Positions 34,246 through 43,164 of a stretch of DNA of 64,000 nt are shown piece by piece (within the stretch, counting starts at the first letter, position 1; each line of letters starts with the position of its first letter). The DNA is taken from positions 198,397 through 262,396 of the forward strand of contig CAJUAU010000001.1 in NCBI GenBank assembly GCA_910584645.1. The letters are read 5' to 3'. The translations under genes were made by a program, and so were the position numbers. The stretch comes from an uncultured Eubacterium sp. (GTDB lineage: Bacteria; Bacillota; Clostridia; Lachnospirales; Lachnospiraceae). The notes under the pieces were generated by a model. It saw only the letters and a list, made by a program, of their open reading frames with translations, did no database searches and was not told where the DNA came from.

Positions 34246-35571
34246 TTGAAACAAGAGGAGAGTTCTGCTTTGAACCAGAAGAATAGCCCGTACGATTCCC
34301 TTACAGGATTGTATCATCTGGATACTTTTAAGACGAGTATAAAACAGTATTTGAAAGAACAGGATTCAGAGTCCCATCTCGCGCTTCTTTATACGGATAT
34401 TGCGCACTTTGAGAGGATCAATAACCTGTATGGGCGAAGTCTGGCGGACAGCCTGCTTCTGGAATTGTCCCAGTCGATATCGAAGATTGATTTTGGGTTG
34501 TGTCTTTACTGTCGGAGTGTGGCGGATCATTTTGTTCTGCTGGTTAGATTTAAAGAGAAAGAAAAGCTGGATCATGACCTGCAGCAATTTTGTAACGAAT
34601 TTAACCGGCTGGCACTGGAGCGCTTTCCAGAGGCAGTTCCCCGGCTGGGGATGGGGGCCTATATCATCCACGATGCCACAGAGCCCATTGATGATATGGT
34701 GGAGAAAGCAAATGCGGCCAGAAAGAGTCTGAGAGGGAGATCCTCGGTGCGGGTTGCCTATTACAACCCAATTGATTTTGGAAAGCACCGGAGAGCGAAG
34801 GAACTGGAAAAGGATATGGAGTATGCCCTGGCTCATAAGGAGTTTAAGGTGTATCTCCAGCCAAAGTATGATCTTGTGACGAAAAAAATGGTGGGCGCGG
34901 AAGCTCTCGTCCGCTGGCAAAAGCAAGATGGGACAATGATCTATCCGGATGAATTTATTCCGGTATTTGAAAAAAATGGATTTATCAGGCAGCTGGATTT
35001 CTTTATGCTGGAACAGGTGTGTGAGATGCTTCGCAGAAGACTGACGAAAAATAAGGTTTGTCTGCCCATTTCCATCAACCAGTCAAGAATCCTGTTAAAT
35101 AGTGAGACCTATACAGCGGATGTGGCAATGGTATTGAACAGTCATGATACGCCGCCGGATCTGATCGAGCTGGAGCTGACAGAGAGGATTTTTTCAGATT
35201 CCCTGGATGAGATGGCCAAGATGATGTCTAAACTGAAAGATCTAGGGATCCGATGGTCCATTGATGATTTTGGAACGGGGTATTCATCGCTGAATCTCCT
35301 TAAAAAACTGCCAGTGGATATTATTAAGATCGACAAGGCATTTTTAGACGAGACGGAGTCCTCGAATGTGAGCAAGATCATTATTCGCAAAACGGTAGAG
35401 CTTACCCAGGAGCTGGATAAAATGGTGGTCTGCGAGGGCGTGGAAACGGAGGAGCAGGCCAATTACCTGAAAGCGATCCACTGTGATCTGGCTCAGGGTT
35501 ATCTGTATGCGAAGCCGATGCCGATGGAAGAATTTGAGAAGCTGATGGATTCCACGGAGGTTGTGGCTTAG
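34246..35571 (+). CDS. Cyclic-di-GMP phosphodiesterase (degenerate GGDEF + EAL)
   Basis: Hydrolyses c-di-GMP to pGpG. About 441 residues. The N-terminal GGDEF-like domain (about 15-165) starts DSLTGLYHLDTF but has SVADHF where GGDEF should be, so it cannot be a cyclase. The EAL domain (about 185-435) looks active: GAEALVRW, SINQSRILL, LELTERIF, SIDDFGTGYSSLNLLKK, KIDKAF, CEGVETEEQ and AQGYLYAKPM are all present. The start is TTG 34246, eight bases after GGAGG; TTG 34240 is too close. No membrane segment or sensor domain is seen. Confidence 0.93.
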   Translation: MKQEESSALNQKNSPYDSLTGLYHLDTFKTSIKQYLKEQDSESHLALLYTDIAHFERINNLYGRSLADSLLLELSQSISKIDFGLCLYCRSVADHFVLLVRFKEKEKLDHDLQQFCNEFNRLALERFPEAVPRLGMGAYIIHDATEPIDDMVEKANAARKSLRGRSSVRVAYYNPIDFGKHRRAKELEKDMEYALAHKEFKVYLQPKYDLVTKKMVGAEALVRWQKQDGTMIYPDEFIPVFEKNGFIRQLDFFMLEQVCEMLRRRLTKNKVCLPISINQSRILLNSETYTADVAMVLNSHDTPPDLIELELTERIFSDSLDEMAKMMSKLKDLGIRWSIDDFGTGYSSLNLLKKLPVDIIKIDKAFLDETESSNVSKIIIRKTVELTQELDKMVVCEGVETEEQANYLKAIHCDLAQGYLYAKPMPMEEFEKLMDSTEVVA

Positions 35572-35611
35572 TTCCGTTGTTTACATAAAGCCAATATGGG
35601 ACAGGATAGTT

Positions 35612-35640
35612 TTGATTATGTAGTATCTGCGTGATACTAT
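35612..35640 (+). promoter_or_regulatory. Promoter of the fsa/transketolase genes with overlapping operator-like repeat
   Basis: TTGATT (35612-35617), 17 bases, TACTAT (35635-35640). The inverted repeat TAGTATC-N5-GATACTA (35621-35639) fills the spacer and most of the -10 box, a typical place for a repressor operator. The regulator is unknown. Confidence 0.55.
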
Positions 35641-35673
35641 CATATATATAAAAATTTTTAGGAGGTATTCACA

Positions 35674-36333
35674 ATGAAGTTTTTTGTTGACACAGCAAAA
35701 ATTGATGACATTAAGAAAGCTAATGATATGGGTGTAATCTGTGGTGTTACTACAAACCCGTCGTTGATCGCGAAAGAGGGGGGCAGAAGCCAGGAAGATG
35801 TTTTGAAAGAAATCGCTTCTATCGTGGATGGACCTATCAGCGGAGAGGTAAAGGCAACCACCGTTGATGCTGAGGGCATGATCGCAGAGGGAAGAGAGAT
35901 TGCCAAACTTCATCCTAATATGGTAGTAAAAATTCCTATGACAGTAGAAGGTCTCAAAGCTACAAAAGTACTTGCCAGTGAGGGGATTGATGTAAATGTT
36001 ACTTTGATCTTTACTGCCAATCAGGCGCTTCTCGCAGCTAAGGCAGGCGCTGCCTATGTGTCTCCGTTCCTGGGACGCCTGGATGATATTTCCCAGGCCG
36101 GCATCGATCTGATCGAAACTATTTCCGCTATTTTTGCTAACTATCCAGACATTGATACCGAGATCATTGCAGCCAGCGTTCGTAATCCGATCCATGTAAC
36201 GGACTGTGCCCTTGCCGGAGCAGACATCGCTACTGTTCCATACGGAGTGATCGAGCAGATGACAAAGCATCCGCTGACAGATCAGGGTATTGCGAAGTTC
36301 CAGGCAGACTATAAAGCGGTGTTCGGGGAATAA
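35674..36333 (+). CDS. fsa: Fructose-6-phosphate aldolase / TalC-type transaldolase
   Basis: Class I aldolase of the short transaldolase family, 219 residues. The first residues MKFFVDTAKIDDIKKA are typical; the Schiff-base lysine is K86 in MVVKIPMT; YVSPFLGRLDD and GADIATVPYGVIEQM complete the barrel. Whether it acts as FSA or as a true transaldolase cannot be settled by reading; the next genes encode transketolase, which favours a pentose-phosphate role. Behind AGGAGGTATTCAC. Its last six codons plus stop recur downstream in a tandem array. Confidence 0.93.
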   Translation: MKFFVDTAKIDDIKKANDMGVICGVTTNPSLIAKEGGRSQEDVLKEIASIVDGPISGEVKATTVDAEGMIAEGREIAKLHPNMVVKIPMTVEGLKATKVLASEGIDVNVTLIFTANQALLAAKAGAAYVSPFLGRLDDISQAGIDLIETISAIFANYPDIDTEIIAASVRNPIHVTDCALAGADIATVPYGVIEQMTKHPLTDQGIAKFQADYKAVFGE

Positions 36334-36598
36334 AATGTCCCACAAAGTGGGACATGGCAAGTTTGCATGCAAACTTGCGGACCGTGAATGATGGCGTTAC
36401 CATACACCGCTTTGGCGGTGTTCGGGGAATAAAATGTCCCACAAAGTGGGACAAATGTCCATAAATTGACATGGCAAGTTTGCATGCAAACTTGCGGACC
36501 GTGAATGATGGCGTTACCATACACCGCTTTGGCGGTGTTCGGGGAATAAAATGTCCCACTTTGTGGGACATGGCAGGTTTGCATGCAGACTTGCGGAC
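36316..36598. repeat. Tandem array with palindromes after fsa
   Basis: The block beginning GCGGTGTTCGGGGAATAA starts at 36316 (end of fsa), 36415 and 36532: units of 99 and 117 bases and a partial third. Unit 2 has an 18-base insertion. Each unit carries TGTCCCAC-N3-GTGGGACA and a 22-bp palindrome centred on TTTGCATGCAAA (36357-36378, 36474-36495; imperfect at 36573-36594). The first two units have AAA in the hairpin loop, the third TTT. The stretch between fsa and the transketolase gene holds nothing else. Confidence 0.93.
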
Positions 36599-36636
36599 AG
36601 GACAATTATGAAATCATTATAAAAGGAGTAAAAACT

Positions 36637-37464
36637 ATGAATACGTTAGAACTGAAAAAAATAGCTAACGAAGTTCGTAAAGGTATTGTGACCGCTGTGC
36701 ACAGTGCGAAGTCTGGTCATCCAGGCGGATCGCTTTCCGCAGCAGATATTTATACATATCTTTTCTTTGAGGAACTGAATATTGATCCGAAGGATCCTCA
36801 GAAAGCAGACAGGGACCGCTTTGTGCTCAGTAAAGGGCATACAGCGCCGGGTTATTATTCTGCACTGGCAAACAGGGGATTTTTCCCGGTAAAGGATCTT
36901 GAAACCCTTCGTCATACAGGATCTTATCTGCAGGGGCATCCGGATAAAAAACATATTCCGGGTGTGGATATGTCGAGTGGTTCTCTGGGACAGGGAATTT
37001 CCGCTGCTGTTGGAATGGCATTATCCGCAAAACTCAGTGGAGAGGATTATCGAGTATATACCCTGCTGGGAGATGGAGAGATCCAGGAAGGACAAGTATG
37101 GGAGGCAGCAATGTTTGCCGGACATCGCAAACTGGACAATTTTGTTGCCATCGTGGACAACAATGGTCTTCAGATCGATGGAGATATCGCAGATGTATGT
37201 TCCCCATATCCCATTGATGAAAAATTTAAGGCATTTAATTTCCATGTGATCAACGTAGATGCCCATGATTTTGACGCATTGAAAAAAGCCTTTGATGAGG
37301 CGAAGGCAACCAAGGGACAGCCGACTGCGATCATTGCCAAGAGTGTAAAGGGCAAAGGCGTATCCTTTATGGAAAATCAGGCAAGCTGGCATGGTGCAGC
37401 TCCGAATGATGAGCAGTATGCACAGGCTATGGCAGACTTAGAGAAAGTAGGTGAATCCCTGTGA
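36637..37464 (+). CDS. Transketolase, N-terminal subunit
   Basis: Thiamine-diphosphate half of a split transketolase, 275 residues. KSGHPGGSLSAADI and FVLSKGHTAPGYYSAL line the substrate and cofactor pocket; GDGEIQEGQVWEAAMFA followed by VDNNGLQIDG is the TPP motif (GDG...NN). Start at ATG 36637 behind AAAAGGAGTAAAAACT; a reading from 36583 would start inside the repeat array. It overlaps the C-terminal subunit gene by 4 bases. Confidence 0.95.
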   Translation: MNTLELKKIANEVRKGIVTAVHSAKSGHPGGSLSAADIYTYLFFEELNIDPKDPQKADRDRFVLSKGHTAPGYYSALANRGFFPVKDLETLRHTGSYLQGHPDKKHIPGVDMSSGSLGQGISAAVGMALSAKLSGEDYRVYTLLGDGEIQEGQVWEAAMFAGHRKLDNFVAIVDNNGLQIDGDIADVCSPYPIDEKFKAFNFHVINVDAHDFDALKKAFDEAKATKGQPTAIIAKSVKGKGVSFMENQASWHGAAPNDEQYAQAMADLEKVGESL

Positions 37465-38402
37465 GTGAAGTAAAAAAGATTGCGACTCGTGAGAGTTATG
37501 GAAATGCCCTGGCTGAGCTGGGAGCAGAATTTGAGAACCTGGTTGTTCTGGATGCGGATCTTGCCGCTGCTACAAAGACGGGAGTGTTCAAGAAAGCATT
37601 TCCGGACAGACACATTGACTGTGGTATTGCAGAGTGTAATATGATTGGTATTGCAGCAGGACTTGCCGCTACTGGTAAAATTCCTTTTGCCAGCTCCTTT
37701 GCCATGTTTGCAGCGGGACGTGCCTTTGAGCAGGTTCGTAACTCCGTTGCTTATCCGAAGCTGAATGTAAAGATCGGAGCTACCCATGCAGGAATCTCTG
37801 TAGGAGAGGACGGAGCTACCCACCAGTGTAATGAGGATATCGCCCTGATGCGCACGATTCCTGGCATGGTTGTTTTGAATCCATCGGATGACGTGGAAGC
37901 AAAAGCAGCAGTCCGGGCAGCCATTGAGCATGAGGGACCGGTATATCTTCGTTTTGGACGTCTTGCGGTACCTGTGATCAACGACAAGCCGGATTATAAG
38001 TTTGAGCTTGGCAAGGGTGTTGTACTTCGTGAGGGCAAAGATGTAACGATTATCGCTACCGGGCTTCCTGTATCCGAGTGTCTGGCAGCAGCAGATAAGC
38101 TGGCAGCCGACGGCATCGATGCGAAGGTGATCAACATACATACCATCAAACCATTGGATGAGGAGCTTGTTCTGGCAGCAGCCAAAGAGACCGGCAAAGT
38201 AGTGACGGTTGAGGAGCACTCTGTGATCGGTGGTCTTGGAAGCGCAGTGTGCGATGTGCTTTCTGAGAAATGCCCGACTAAAGTTATGAAGATCGGTATC
38301 AATGACACCTTTGGAGAATCTGGACCTGCTGTTGAGCTGGTTAAGAAATATGGTCTTGACGCAGACAGCATTTATGCAAAAGTAAAGGATTTTGCAAAAT
38401 AA
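37461..38402 (+). CDS. Transketolase, C-terminal subunit
   Basis: Second half of the split transketolase (pyrimidine-binding plus C-terminal domains), 313 residues. It starts with a GTG in the GTGA overlap with the N-terminal subunit, so the two are translationally coupled. VLDADLAAATKTG, DCGIAECNMIGIAAGLA with the catalytic Glu, and SVGEDGATHQCNEDIALMR are typical; the C-terminal domain has VEEHSVIGGLGSAV. Together with fsa it forms a non-oxidative pentose-phosphate set. Confidence 0.95.
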   Translation: MSEVKKIATRESYGNALAELGAEFENLVVLDADLAAATKTGVFKKAFPDRHIDCGIAECNMIGIAAGLAATGKIPFASSFAMFAAGRAFEQVRNSVAYPKLNVKIGATHAGISVGEDGATHQCNEDIALMRTIPGMVVLNPSDDVEAKAAVRAAIEHEGPVYLRFGRLAVPVINDKPDYKFELGKGVVLREGKDVTIIATGLPVSECLAAADKLAADGIDAKVINIHTIKPLDEELVLAAAKETGKVVTVEEHSVIGGLGSAVCDVLSEKCPTKVMKIGINDTFGESGPAVELVKKYGLDADSIYAKVKDFAK

Positions 38403-38465
38403 ATTTATATGATACATAGGAAATGAAGTTTCGCGAATTCATTTTGCTGGTATGAAACAAAAGAG

Positions 38466-38502
38466 ATGGGGATTATGTTTCTAATCGAATCATAGTCCCC
38501 AT
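38466..38502. terminator. Hairpin after the transketolase genes
   Basis: ATGGGGATTATG pairs with CATAGTCCCCAT, leaving one T-G pair. It lacks a clear T run, so it may act as an mRNA 3' stabiliser instead of a strict terminator. Confidence 0.5.
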
Positions 38503-38507
38503 TGATA

Positions 38508-38540
38508 TAGCCTGGCGGCGCGAATTTGCGCCGCCAGGCT
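38508..38540. repeat. Intergenic GC-rich repeat, copy B, with a 13-bp hairpin
   Basis: AGCCTGGCGGCGC (38509-38521) pairs perfectly with GCGCCGCCAGGCT (38528-38540) around a GAATTT loop. Its first 21 bases match copy A (13895) in 18 positions. No T run follows. Confidence 0.6.
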
Positions 38541-38566
38541 GTACAAAAGAGAAGAAAAAGGATGTA

Positions 38567-39916
38567 ATGGGTATGAATTATTCATTATACCAGCTGTGCT
38601 GGATCTTTGTGGTTTATTCTTTGCTCGGCTGGTGTGCCGGCGTCATCGTGAATGCAGTACAGAAGAGAAAGTTTGTCAACACAGGGTTTATGTCCCTGGT
38701 TTTTTGTCCTTCCTATGGCCTGGGTGCTGTGTTATACACGGTCTTTCTGGTAGAATTACGGGAAAACTGGATATTTCTTTTTATCGCTGGTGCAGTGATG
38801 GGGGCGGTGCAGTGTATTCTGACAGGTGTTGTCCTGCAGCGGATTTTCCACCGCCGGTGGTGGGATTACAGTAAAAAGAGGTTTCAGTTTGACGGATATC
38901 TGCATATTGGGCATCTGATCGCTTTCGGGGTATCGGCTTTTTTTATCTTCTGGATAGGAAATCCCTTGATTTTCCGGGTCTTGTCCTGGATGCCCAGGTT
39001 CATCGGCCACATTTTCCTGTTGGGAATCCTTGCCTTTATGGGCATTGACGGCATCGTGTCCGGAGTAGCGGTCCTGCAGCTGAAGATCCGTCTGCGGCAT
39101 ATGGAGCAGTTCTCGGAAAGCATGCAGAAGGTGACGAATGAATTGGGCAATGCACTGACGCTGAGGATCCAGAGGCGAATGCTGCGGGCGTATCCGAATC
39201 TGGAGCCGGAAAAGCTCAGGGAGGCGGAGCAGAGCAGGGAAAAGGCGCTTGTTTTCGCACAGGGCTGCTGTTTTTATAAACTGGTGTGGCTTTTTCTCAT
39301 AGGGGCGTTTCTTGGAGATATCGTGGAAACCCTATTTTGTTTTTTTACAGATGGGGTATGGATGAGCCGGAGCAGCGTAGTATACGGACCCTTTAGTTTT
39401 GTCTGGGGAATTGCCTGTGCCCTGCTGACAGGACTGCTGTACAAATATAAAGATAAAAATGACCGGTATATGTTTCTGGCAGGAACTGTACTGGGCGGTA
39501 CCTACGAATATATATGCAGTGTTTTCACCGAGATCGTATTTGGAACTGTATTCTGGGATTACAGCGATATCCCTTTTAATCTGGGAGGGCGCATCAATCT
39601 GCTCTATTGCTTCTTCTGGGGGATTGCTGCCGTGGTTTGGTTCAAAGGTATCTATCCGAAGCTGTCCGCCCTGATCGAAAAAATCCCCAAAAGGACAGGA
39701 ATCTTTCTTACCTGGCTGTGTATTGGCTTTATGCTTGTGAATGCAGCATTATCGGGGCTGGCGCTGTCAAGATATGATGAGAGGCAGAGGGAGGGCCTGG
39801 TCCGGCAGGAGGAGATGGGTCCGCTGGATCGTTTCCTGGATACACATTTTCCCGATGAGAGAATGGAACGGATCTACCCGAATGCAAAAACGGTAAATGA
39901 GGAAGCACACAATTAA
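38567..39916 (+). CDS. Putative ABC-transporter type IV (CmpB-like) membrane protein, duplicated
   Basis: 449-residue integral membrane protein. The first half starts WIFVVYSLLGWCAGVIVN, then KFVNTGFMSLVFCPSYGLGA; the second half repeats the pattern with FLIGAFLGDIVETLFCF, then SSVVYGPFSFVWG, and ends with WDYSDIPFNLGGRINLLYC. This matches the family labelled putative ABC transporter permease (PF06541), present twice in tandem. No ATPase gene is next to it, and a transport role is unproven. A charged linker (about residues 180-225) joins the halves. Start ATG 38567; ATG 38573 is also possible. Confidence 0.75.
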   Translation: MGMNYSLYQLCWIFVVYSLLGWCAGVIVNAVQKRKFVNTGFMSLVFCPSYGLGAVLYTVFLVELRENWIFLFIAGAVMGAVQCILTGVVLQRIFHRRWWDYSKKRFQFDGYLHIGHLIAFGVSAFFIFWIGNPLIFRVLSWMPRFIGHIFLLGILAFMGIDGIVSGVAVLQLKIRLRHMEQFSESMQKVTNELGNALTLRIQRRMLRAYPNLEPEKLREAEQSREKALVFAQGCCFYKLVWLFLIGAFLGDIVETLFCFFTDGVWMSRSSVVYGPFSFVWGIACALLTGLLYKYKDKNDRYMFLAGTVLGGTYEYICSVFTEIVFGTVFWDYSDIPFNLGGRINLLYCFFWGIAAVVWFKGIYPKLSALIEKIPKRTGIFLTWLCIGFMLVNAALSGLALSRYDERQREGLVRQEEMGPLDRFLDTHFPDERMERIYPNAKTVNEEAHN

Positions 39917-39936
39917 TCTGGAAAGAGAAGGAGAGG

Positions 39937-41265
39937 ATGAGGTTGAGATCTTTTACATGCATGCCATTAAAGAAAAATCAAAGGTATGAAGTGACTGTGC
40001 CGGGTTCTAAGAGCATTACGAACCGGGCGCTTCTTTTGGGTGCACTGGGCAGCGGGAGAACCGTGATGAAGGGGGTTCTTTTCAGTGACGATTCCAGAGT
40101 GTTCATGCAGGCGCTGAAAGAGATTGGTTTTTATGTGGATATTCAAGAGGAAGAGAAGAAGGTGGCCATTGAGGGGCTGGGAGGAAAGATTCCGGGTGAT
40201 GGGACACTGGAAAGAAGAGTGTATGTGGGGAGTGCGGGAACTGCCGCCCGGTTTCTCACAGCGATGCTGGCGCTGTCCGGCGGGAGATTTCTGATGGAGT
40301 CCTCGGAACAGATGAAGGCAAGACCGATGAAACCCCTGCTTCTGGCGCTGGAAGAACTGGGGGCGGAATTTGAATATCTGGAGGAATCCTATGCTTTTCC
40401 TTTCCGTATCCTGGGGAGATCCCAGGAAAGTTCAGCGCCGCTGGAGGGAATTCCCGGGGTAGATCTGAATATTGACCAGAGCAGCCAGTTTTTGAGTGCT
40501 CTGCTTTTGAGCAGCGTCATGTGTGGTGGTGGGTTAAGGATCCGTCTGACAGGAACAAGGAGTGCGAAGGCTTATGTCAATATCTCGATGAAAATGATGG
40601 CAGAGTTTGGCTGTGAGGTGGAGCAGACCGGGGAAGATACCTACATGGTACTTCCGGGGCAGCAGTACCGGGCAAGAGAGTACCAGGTAGAGCCGGATGT
40701 ATCCGCGGCGTGTTACTTTTATGCCATAGCGGCAGTGACGGAAAGTGAGGTAAAGGTAAAGCACGTACACAGCAGTACTACCCAGGGAGATATCCGCTTC
40801 CTGGAAGTTTTACAGCAAATGGGCTGCCGGCAGAGGGAGGAAGAGGATGGCATTGTTATTGCTGGCGCTCCGTTAAAAGGGATCCATGTGGATATGGGGA
40901 ATTTTTCCGATCAAACCATGACACTGGCAGCCATTGCTCCCTTTGCTGACGGGGATACGGTTATCGATGGTGTAGGGCATATCCGGGGACAGGAGTCCGA
41001 CCGGATCCGGGGTATTGTCACGGAGCTGGGCAGAATGGGCATCCAGTGCGAGGAGAGACAGGACGGATTGACGGTCCATCCTGGTGATATCCATCCGGCA
41101 GTGATCCGGACCTATGGGGATCACCGGATGGCGATGGCATTTGCTGTTACCGGCTGCAGGGCGGAAGGGATCGTTATAGATGATCCGGAATGTTGCGGCA
41201 AGACCTTTGAAAATTATTTTGAAGTGTTGACAAGTCTTGATTTAACAACTAATATAGAAGAATGA
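39937..41265 (+). CDS. aroA: 3-phosphoshikimate 1-carboxyvinyltransferase (EPSP synthase)
   Basis: Joins phosphoenolpyruvate to shikimate-3-phosphate in aromatic amino-acid synthesis. 442 residues. PGSKSITNRALLLGAL holds the substrate Lys and Ser; VGSAGTAARFLTAMLAL is the PEP-binding segment; LNIDQSSQFLSALLL, DHRMAMAFAVTG and the C-terminal DDPECCGKTFENYF complete the family pattern. It is preceded by AAGGAG; ATG 39937 is close to it and a TTG at 39943 has better spacing, so the start is uncertain by two codons. The usual glyphosate loop residues were not classified. Confidence 0.96.
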   Translation: MRLRSFTCMPLKKNQRYEVTVPGSKSITNRALLLGALGSGRTVMKGVLFSDDSRVFMQALKEIGFYVDIQEEEKKVAIEGLGGKIPGDGTLERRVYVGSAGTAARFLTAMLALSGGRFLMESSEQMKARPMKPLLLALEELGAEFEYLEESYAFPFRILGRSQESSAPLEGIPGVDLNIDQSSQFLSALLLSSVMCGGGLRIRLTGTRSAKAYVNISMKMMAEFGCEVEQTGEDTYMVLPGQQYRAREYQVEPDVSAACYFYAIAAVTESEVKVKHVHSSTTQGDIRFLEVLQQMGCRQREEEDGIVIAGAPLKGIHVDMGNFSDQTMTLAAIAPFADGDTVIDGVGHIRGQESDRIRGIVTELGRMGIQCEERQDGLTVHPGDIHPAVIRTYGDHRMAMAFAVTGCRAEGIVIDDPECCGKTFENYFEVLTSLDLTTNIEE

Positions 41266-41328
41266 CAGAAACAAGTTGTCAGTACAGAGGAACGAAAAGT
41301 AGTGCGAAGAATTGGAATGGAGAGTAGT

Positions 41329-43107
41329 ATGAAAAAGTTGACGGAACAGTTAGAAGAAATAGTAAAAACTGGCTTTGAGCAGGCAGGGTATGACAAAAAA
41401 TACGGATTTATCAGTGTTTCCAATCGTCCAGATCTGTGCCAGTACCAGTGCAACGGTGCGATGGCGGCAGCGAAGGAGTATCACAAAGCACCGATCCAGA
41501 TCGCTGGGGATGTGGTAGAAGGGTTGAGGGAGAACTCTGCCTTTGAAAAGATTGAGGCGGTCAATCCGGGCTTTATAAATATAACTGTAAGCGGAGAATT
41601 GCTGAAACAGGCTGGTATCCAGATGATGACGCAGGATCGGTTTGGACTTGAGCGGCCGGCAGAGCCAAGGTCCGTGGTGATCGATTACGGCGGGCCGAAT
41701 GTGGCGAAACCTCTTCATGTGGGACATCTTCGTTCTGCTATTATCGGGGAGAGCATCAAGAGGATTTACCGCTATATGGGAGATCATATTGTGGGGGATG
41801 TACATCTCGGTGACTGGGGCCTTCAGATCGGTCTGATCATTACGGAGCTGAAAAAGCGCCAGCCGGAGCTTCCGTATTTTGATGCGGGCTTTGAAGGAGA
41901 GTATCCGGCGGAAGCGCCATTTACGATATCGGATCTGGAAGAGATCTATCCCTATGCCAGCGGCTATTCCAAGGAGCACGAGGATTATCTGACCGAGGCA
42001 CAGGAAGCGACAGTAAGTCTTCAGGAGGGGAACCGGGGATACCGGGCCCTCTATGATCACATTCTGAACGTATCCATTGCAGACCTGAAGAAGAATTATG
42101 AAAAGTTAAATGTAGAATTTGACCTGTGGAAAAAGGAGAGCGATGCCCAGCCCTATATCCCGGATATGGTGGAAAAGATGAAGGCAGAGGGTCTTGCCTA
42201 TATGAGTGAGGGGGCTCTGGTGGTGGACGTCACAGAGGAAGGGGATAAAAAAGAACTTCCGCCATGTATCATACTGAAATCCAATGGGGCTTCTTTGTAT
42301 TCCACCACAGATCTGGCGACGATTGTGGAGAGGGAAAAGCTGTTCGCACCGGAGGAGATCATTTATCTGGCAGATAAGCGCCAGACCATGCATTTTACCC
42401 AGGTGTTCCGGGTGGCGAAGAAGGCAGGGCTCACAGGTGATGACACGGAGCTTGCCTTTATCGGTTTTGGCACCATGAACGGAAAGGATGGAAAGCCCTT
42501 TAAGACGAGAGACGGCGGGGTTCTGCGGCTGGAGACACTGCGGGAGGATACCAGTGCAGAAGTGTATAAAAAGATTCGGGAAAACCGTGATTATGAGGAG
42601 GCAGAGGCTAGGGAGATCGCAGAAAAGGTTGGTCTTGCAGCGATCAAATATGGGGATCTGTCCAATCAGGCATCCAAGGATTATATATTTGACATGGAGC
42701 GGTTTACTTCCTTTGAGGGAAATACAGGTCCGTATATTCTATATACTATCGTCCGCATCAAATCGCTGCTTGCCAAGTATGAACAGGCGGGGGGCAGGGT
42801 ATCCCCGACGGGCGAACCGGAGAAACTTCTGGTGCCGGTTCAGGACAGCGAGACCGGATTGTATCTGACACTGTGTAAATTTGCAGATACGATGGAAGCT
42901 GCCTACAGTGAGAGGGCACCTCATAAGATCTGTCAGTTTATCTACGAACTGAGCGAGAGTTTTAACCACTTTTATCACGAAAATAAGATTCTGGCGAATG
43001 AAGATGAGGAAAGAAAGGCATCCTATATCCAGCTGCTTGTGCTGGTGAAAAATGTACTGGAGCAGTGTATTGAGCTGCTTGGTTTCAGTGCGCCGGACCG
43101 GATGTAG
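41329..43107 (+). CDS. argS: Arginyl-tRNA synthetase
   Basis: Class I synthetase charging tRNA-Arg, about 592 residues. The HIGH-type motif is HVGH in GGPNVAKPLHVGHLRSA; the N-terminal Add1 domain (about 1-110) and the C-terminal DALR anticodon domain (FEGNTGPYILYTIVRI to the end) are both present. A canonical KMSK is replaced, as is common in ArgS. ATG 41329 is chosen with GGAGAG just upstream; the reading from 41302 starts at a GTG without a site. No T-box leader is seen in the short gap after aroA. Confidence 0.96.
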   Translation: MKKLTEQLEEIVKTGFEQAGYDKKYGFISVSNRPDLCQYQCNGAMAAAKEYHKAPIQIAGDVVEGLRENSAFEKIEAVNPGFINITVSGELLKQAGIQMMTQDRFGLERPAEPRSVVIDYGGPNVAKPLHVGHLRSAIIGESIKRIYRYMGDHIVGDVHLGDWGLQIGLIITELKKRQPELPYFDAGFEGEYPAEAPFTISDLEEIYPYASGYSKEHEDYLTEAQEATVSLQEGNRGYRALYDHILNVSIADLKKNYEKLNVEFDLWKKESDAQPYIPDMVEKMKAEGLAYMSEGALVVDVTEEGDKKELPPCIILKSNGASLYSTTDLATIVEREKLFAPEEIIYLADKRQTMHFTQVFRVAKKAGLTGDDTELAFIGFGTMNGKDGKPFKTRDGGVLRLETLREDTSAEVYKKIRENRDYEEAEAREIAEKVGLAAIKYGDLSNQASKDYIFDMERFTSFEGNTGPYILYTIVRIKSLLAKYEQAGGRVSPTGEPEKLLVPVQDSETGLYLTLCKFADTMEAAYSERAPHKICQFIYELSESFNHFYHENKILANEDEERKASYIQLLVLVKNVLEQCIELLGFSAPDRM

Positions 43108-43164
43108 TCCTGCGCCGCTGATCCAAATCCTGTGGGCGCTGTCAAAAGAAAGGCCGGTGAGTAG

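Noticed and set aside
36230..36605. Minus-strand frames across the fsa repeat array.
   Set aside because: They only translate the tandem units and palindromes and carry no ribosome site.
41266..41328. T-box leader for argS.
   Set aside because: The gap after aroA is 63 bases and has no T-box sequence.
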